The notes below the pieces were generated by a model. That model was not told the DNA's origin. It saw nothing but the letters and a program-made list of their open reading frames with translations, and ran no database searches. From assembly GCA_014529385.2 (NCBI GenBank), contig CM043949.1, positions 114,581,477 through 114,645,476 of the forward strand: 64,000 bases of DNA, read 5' to 3'. Numbering within the stretch: position 1 is the first letter of the stretch; each line of letters begins with the position of its first letter. Shown piece by piece: positions 58,640-64,000 of the stretch. A program made the translations under genes and the position numbers. This DNA comes from Adiantum capillus-veneris. Taxonomy: Eukaryota > Streptophyta > Polypodiopsida > Polypodiales > Pteridaceae.

Positions 58640-60560
58640 TTCACCACCTCCCTTGACACTCAACCAATTCAAGGCATGAGTTTGTCCCCTCTATTAGAGG
58701 GGTTTGGTTTGCCCATTGCATGTGATTAGGCATGAAAAAACCCCTCTAATTGTGGAGCCCAATTCATGCCATTTGGACCCTCTATTAGAGAGGTTTTGGC
58801 ATGCCTATTTGCATGCAATGAACTGCCCATTTGGGGAGACCATTGCATAGAGGAGACAAACTCATACCCAAAACTAGGGGTTTTGGGATGAGTTTGCCCC
58901 CTCTAATATAGGGGTTTTGCGCTACCATTTGGCCCCTCTATTAGAGAGGTTTTTTGCATGCCTATTTTCATGCAATGGGCTTCCGGTTTGTGGAGCCCAT
59001 TGCATGCAAATAGGCATGCCAAAACCCCTCTAATATAGGGGCCAAGCTCATACCCAAAACTAGGGGTTTTGGGATGAGTTTGCCCCCTTTATTAGAGGGG
59101 TTTTGGGATGAGTTTGGCTCCTCTATTAGAGAGGTTTTGGGCTACTGTTTGTTCCATCTATTGAAGGGGTTTTGGAATACCTATTTTCATGCAATGGGCT
59201 ATCCAAATGGGCAGCCCATTGCATGATGCTAAAACCTTTGTAATAGAGAGGCTATAGGCATGCCATAAAATAGGTATTTTGGGCATCCCATTTGGCCCCT
59301 CTATCGGAGGGGTTTTGGCATGCCATTTTGCACGTAATGGGAAACCCAAACGGGTTTCCCACCATTGCATGAAAATAGGCATGCCAAAACCCCTCTAATA
59401 GAGGGGCCAAACTATGGGTTTTGTACATTGAAGGGGATGGGAAAATAGGGTCAAATAACATGAGCATGGAGGACAAACGAGGGGCTCTCATGAGACTTTA
59501 ACTTGACCAATTCAAGGCATGTGTTTGCCCACTCTATTAGAGGGGTTTGGGTTGTCCATTGCATGCGATTATGCATGTGAAAACCCCTTAAAGTTTAACA
59601 GTGGAGCCGAACTCATAACATTTGGCCCCATATTAGAGAGGTTTTGATATGCCTGTTGGCATGCAATGGGTTGCTTGTTTGGGGATCCCATTGCATGCAA
59701 ATAGACATGCCAAAAACCCTCTAATAGAGGGGCCAGACTCATACCCAAAACAAGGGTTTTTGCAATGATTTTGTCCCCTCTATTAGAGAGGATTTGGGCT
59801 ACCCTTTGGCCCCTCTATTAGAGAGGTTTTGGAAGGCCTATTTACATGCATGCAATGAGTTGCTCATTCAGGGATCCCATTGCATGCAAATAAGCATGCC
59901 AAAACCCTTCTAATAGAAGGGCCAAACTAGAGGTTTTGGACATTGAAGGGGGGAGACAAAATAGGACCAAAAAAACATGAACATGGGGGACAACCCATGG
60001 GCTCATATGAGCCTTTACCTCGACCAGTTACGACAATAAATTAGTAATAAGGAGGGAGGGTTTTAACATGAATATTCACATGCATGGGCTGCCCTTTGCA
60101 TGCAGATAGGCATGCCAAAACCCCTCCAATAGAGAGGCATAACTCATGCCATAAACTAAGGGTTTTGGGCTAGGGTTTGATCCCTCTACTAGAGGGATCT
60201 TGACATGCTTGTTTGTATGCAATGGGTAGCCATTGCATGTCAAAATCCCTCTAATATAGGGGCCAAACCCTACCCCAAAACCCCTTGTTTATGGCATGAA
60301 TTTGTCCCCTCTATTTGAGGGGTTTTGACACGCCTTTTTGCATGCAATGGGCTGCCCATTGCATGCAAATAGGCATGCCAAAACCCCTCCAATAGAGGGG
60401 CCAAAGTCATGTCCAAAACTAAGGGTTTTGGCATGCATTTTGTCATGCAATGGAATGCTTATTTGGAACAGTCCGTTGCATACAAAATCGCTCTAATTGT
60501 GGGGGCAAAATAGAATCTAAAAATCATGAGCATGGGGGACAACCCATGGGCTCACGTGAG
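58640..60560. repeat. Palindrome-rich array (CCCCTCTAATAGAGGGG / GCATGCCTATTTGCATGC family)
   Basis: Two self-complementary motifs alternate for about 1.9 kb. One is CCCCTCTAATAGAGGGG with variants, often next to GGTTTTGG/CCAAAACC. The other is GGCATGCCTATTTGCATGCAATGGG, often followed by its inverse around GGGGAGCCCATTGCATGC. Longer fold-back units of about 100-150 bp result, for example around 58975-59035 and 60310-60400. Copies occur in both orientations, so the strand is undefined. Blocks near 59425-59500, 59935-60020 and 60500-60560 (GGGGCAAAATAGGATC.. then CATGAGCATGGGGGACAA) repeat at about 530-560 bp. Confidence 0.88.
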
Positions 60561-61214
<654 letters not shown>

Positions 61215-62281
61215 ATGAAAGCACCAACTTGGGACGAAGACAGACTAAACAATGCGGTGGAACATGATCGATGGTTGAACGATAGGTTGGCGTGTCCGTG
61301 CGAGCACTGCAAAAGGGACATTCCTAGGCTCCGAAAACGAGTCTGCTTGAAGCATGTCGAGGACTATGGAATGTGGGATGATCCACAAACACGAATAATC
61401 AATCTTTGCAAACTTTTGCACATGGATACCGCTCCTCACTGGAGTGTTGTGGGAGGAGGATCTCGAGTGAGGAAGTCAAAGAAAGAATTGCAAGAAAATA
61501 GGTTTTCCCCACTACCAACAATGGGCAAGAGTTTGAGATCCAATGCATGTGATTATGGGGAGGAGGAGATGACAGATCTACCGCACCATATGGAGGAGGA
61601 TACAATTATGGAGAATTTAGTTTATTGAGCTTCTCGCTTGTGAGGAGGATCCGTGTGATGACAAAGATTGTGGATGTGAAGAGACTTCACAAAAGGAGGC
61701 GGATACTCTTTTGGCTGCAAGGAAGACACCTATGTATCCCAATGCTTTGTTCTCTATTCTTCGTGCTTTGTTAAAGATTTTGAACCTACAGGTTATGTGT
61801 GAAAAGAGAAATACAAGCATTGATTGTCTTTTAAGGTTAAGTAAACTTAGACTTTTGCAACTTGTTTTTAAAGCTAATGCATAAATAAACTTTGCAACTA
61901 ATGGTTAAATAAACTTTGATTTGTGGAGTGGTCCATTTCCATTGGATGTTCTTCTTGGAGCATTTTCTTAAGACACTCAAGGATTTTGTGAGGCTACGCT
62001 CACAACCAAAGGCTAGCATGGCCGACAGATGGATTGTTTAAGAGTTGTTTGTGTACATCTCTGAGTATATGGCTATAGTAGATGAAACAATACCACGTTT
62101 ATGGATTGCTAAAGAAGATCCAAGGATGCACTCTCATATGTCAAATGGAAAGGGAAAGATAAAGCTCATGGAAAGGCACATATGTGATGCAATAAACAAC
62201 TACCTTGTTCTTAATGCACCAGTGATGCAAAAGTGGTTAGACCTATATACAGAATCGAAAAGAAAGCGTGAAGAAGATTGA
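61215..62281 (+). pseudogene. CACTA (En/Spm) transposase remnant
   Basis: ATG 61215 opens a 137-codon piece with RLACPCEHCKRDIPRLRKRV and HVEDYGMW, which fits the zinc-binding N-terminal transposase-associated domain of plant TNP2/TNPD proteins (CPCxxC..H). After the stop at 61628 a neighbouring frame gives LLACEEDPCDDKDCGCEE, then PMYPNALFSILRALLKILN, resembling the region before the catalytic core. At 62045-62281 a piece DETIPRLWIAKEDPRMHSH and HICDAINNYLVLNAPVMQKW resembles the C-terminal part. The catalytic middle is missing, so this is an internally deleted, frameshifted copy. Confidence 0.6.
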
Positions 62282-62818
62282 GTCACTTGCATAATCTGAG
62301 TCTGTAAAACCCTTTACACTTAGCTCCTGACTCCCATAGCATATACGCATACTCTTTGTAGCTTTCAGGTATCTCAATATTCCTTTCATTGCCTCCCAAT
62401 GTTTCTTGCCTGGGTTTGACATGTATCGTCTTACTACTCCCACTGCAAATGCAATGTCTGGGCGAGTAGCAATCATTGCATACATTAAACTACCCACTCG
62501 AGACGCATATGGAATCTTATCCATTTCCGCCTATTCTTCCTCAGACACAGGACAATCTTGTTTGCTAAGTTTCACATATGGTGGCAATGGAACACTCAAT
62601 GCCTTTCCCTTCTCCATATTGAAACGTTGCAAAACCTTGTCAATATACTTTGTTTGAGATAACCAAATCAACTTGTTTGATCTGTCTCTCTCAATGCGCA
62701 TACCAAGTATATGACTTGCCTCACCCATGTCTTTCATGTCAAACGATTTTGCCATCTTTGACTTCAAAGCTGAAATTTCTTCCAAGTGCTTGCCAGCAAT
62801 CAACATGTCATCCACACA
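62282..62818 (-). pseudogene. Ty1/copia pol fragment (RT end, start of RNase H)
   Basis: 62531-62815 reads DDMLIAGKHLEEISALKSKM, FDMKDMGEASHILGMRIERD and LSQTKYIDKVLQRFNMEKGK. The same frame continues after a single TAG (62528-62530) with IPYASRVGSLMYAMIATRPD, AVGVVRRYMSNPGKKHW and VKGFTDSDYASD. This is the classic copia RT C-terminal and RNase H start. Both ends are abrupt: it begins at the DDM of the YVDDM box (62818) and stops at 62283, next to the CACTA remnant. Confidence 0.92.
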
Positions 62819-62994
62819 TTAGGAAAAATATGAACCCTCTAGGGGCCCTTTGGGATTAAGGTTAATTAGAGGTCAGCCAATAGGAAGAGGGTGGTGGACA
62901 CACTCCATACCCTCAAAAAAGTAGGGGGACAAGGCAGCCTTACACCTCTTAATTGCCTCTTACCTAGTGAGAAGGTAAGGGAGGTGGATAGGGG

Positions 62995-63031
<37 letters not shown>

Positions 63032-63482
63032 CACTTTGACCTCTTTTTCCCCACTTTTTGGCCTGGATTTAAAAATACACTAAAAAATTCAAATTTCAAG
63101 TTTTCCCTCCTTAAAAGGTCCCCAAACCTATTTCATGGTCAAAAAAGTATTTTTGACCTTCAAAAGTTAAAAACGTGCACTAAAAAATCCAAAAAATTGA
63201 TTTTTTTAAAAAACAAATCAAAACATCATTTTCACCCTCCAAAGTCTTTCCAAACCTATTCTATAGCTAAAAAGTGTTTTTCTCTCTCTACAAACCCTTT
63301 TCCAAGCTCTCCATTGCTGCAACAACCACATGCACCCCCTATAGTCCATCATTATCTCTCTGCTAGCTTTCTCCTACCTCCATTGTAGCACCAAGCAAGC
63401 TCCTCCTCCATCTCTTCCCCTTGCCCACCACATAGTTTCACACCAATCTAGCTCCTCTCCCTTCTCTCCTCTCCATTACAAC
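62816..63482. other. Spacer with 30-bp G homopolymer and pyrimidine-rich leader
   Basis: CATTAGGAAAAATATGAACC at 62817 echoes 57577 (after copy C). A run of 30 G lies at 63000-63029. The last 200 bp are rich in CTCC/TCTC, like a plant 5' leader. No gene is recognised. Confidence 0.6.
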
Positions 63483-63653
63483 ATGAAACCAGATTCTACT
63501 CCTTCTACTTTCATTCACTCACACTACATGGAAACCTCTACTCCCGAAGGTGGAAAAAGTATGAGCTCACATGAGTTGCATACCACAACAATAGGAGGTG
63601 TGAATATCGCGTGGGCATTGCAAGGGTTCATCTCCAACATAAAGATAGAATGG
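63483..63653 (+). CDS. Possible first coding exon, family unknown
   Basis: ATG at 63483 opens 56 codons (MKPDSTPSTFIHSHYMETST, then GGVNIAWALQGFISNIKIEW) ending at TAA 63651-63653. A donor-like AATG|GTAAAA overlaps the stop, so splicing could extend it past the window. The pyrimidine-rich leader upstream supports a transcript start. No family recognised; this may equally be chance. Confidence 0.25.
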
Positions 63654-64000
63654 TAAAAAAACTACCCTTGTAGTTTACATTTAGAGCTTAACATCATCTC
63701 CATCTTTAAGTTTATCATGCTGGAGGTAATTAACCTCTTTATGGCTTTCAGTGTTTAGGCTTCACACCTCATAACACTGGGTGGTGCTATTTTGTTGATG
63801 GCTTTGGTGCGCCATCTATAGTTGTGTAGCATGTGATTTGAGTCTCACAATGTAAGTAAGTATCTATGGAGAGTCGTCAAAGATTTTTCTTGTAATTTAT
63901 TCTTCGTATAATTGTCATTAGATAATTGGAATGATATCATTTTGTACTTTATAACTTTGTGCTCACATAATCTTTTGTTTACTTACAGATTCAACTTGTT
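63654..64000. other. Unassigned end of window
   Basis: AT-rich without recognised features. If 63483 is a first exon this would be intron. An acceptor-like TTTGTTTACTTACAG ends at 63988. Confidence 0.35.

Noticed and set aside
58640-60560. Telomere-type repeat
   Set aside because: The units are palindromes such as CCCCTCTAATAGAGGGG, not tandem TTTAGGG or a variant.

Overview
The window looks like nuclear DNA of a land plant with a large, repeat-rich genome. The signs are Ty3/gypsy chromoviruses with an initiator-tRNA-Met primer site, Ty1/copia, CACTA and Helitron-like remnants, GT-AG introns, long GT/GA microsatellites and AT-rich spacers. A fern or lycophyte would fit the decayed DUF7869-like gene, but the sequence alone cannot fix the species. 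I see no convincing intact single-copy host gene. Almost everything is mobile, tandemly repeated or decayed.

Layout. 1-7188: a decayed minus-strand Ty3/gypsy copy (A), entered by the window edge, with a 288-bp MITE in pol and a 1341-bp TTAA-flanked element in its leader. 7189-7690: pieces of a second LTR family and of an element leader. 8392-9166: a broken FCP1/HAD-like gene. 9516-14365: a large array built on the core GGTCCACCACTTGTCC, in reverse orientation. 15284-16482: an open FCP1/HAD-like gene. About 16690-17265: a broken SET-domain gene. 17400-19290: a looser array in forward orientation. 19796-28262: a structurally complete Ty3/gypsy element (B) with 1.6-kb LTRs and target duplications. 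28274-30973: a long broken gene of unrecognised family ending 6 bp from that insertion. 31030-39130: a forward array of about 440-bp units, interrupted by a second TTAA element. 39.5-40.6 kb: a 90-bp minisatellite and a GC-rich patch. 41230-42720: a third, 316-bp-period array with the same core. 42812-45871: a broken gene with DUF8039-like and DUF7869-like parts. 46.1-47.9 kb: gypsy and unidentified remnants. 48714-48862: a 149-bp Helitron-like element. 52.1-57.6 kb: a plus-strand decayed gypsy copy (C). 58.64-60.56 kb: a palindrome-rich array. 61.2-62.3 kb: a CACTA transposase remnant. 62.28-62.82 kb: a copia remnant. After 63 kb: a 30-bp G run and a possible first exon.

The main finding is a possible undescribed family of giant DNA elements. 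One 16-20 bp core, set in kilobase arrays, lies just upstream of several unrelated genes (FCP1-like, SET, the unknown gene, the DUF7869-like gene). The 9.5-14.4 and 31-39 kb arrays are inverted relative to each other, and a shared module of about 160 bp sits on the inner edge of both. Four of the genes have a splice-acceptor-like site 1-15 nt before the start codon, as if all used an untranslated first exon supplied by the array. I read this as mobile elements with long subterminal arrays and captured or element-borne genes. That is inference. The repeats, orientations, modules and splice sites are directly visible.
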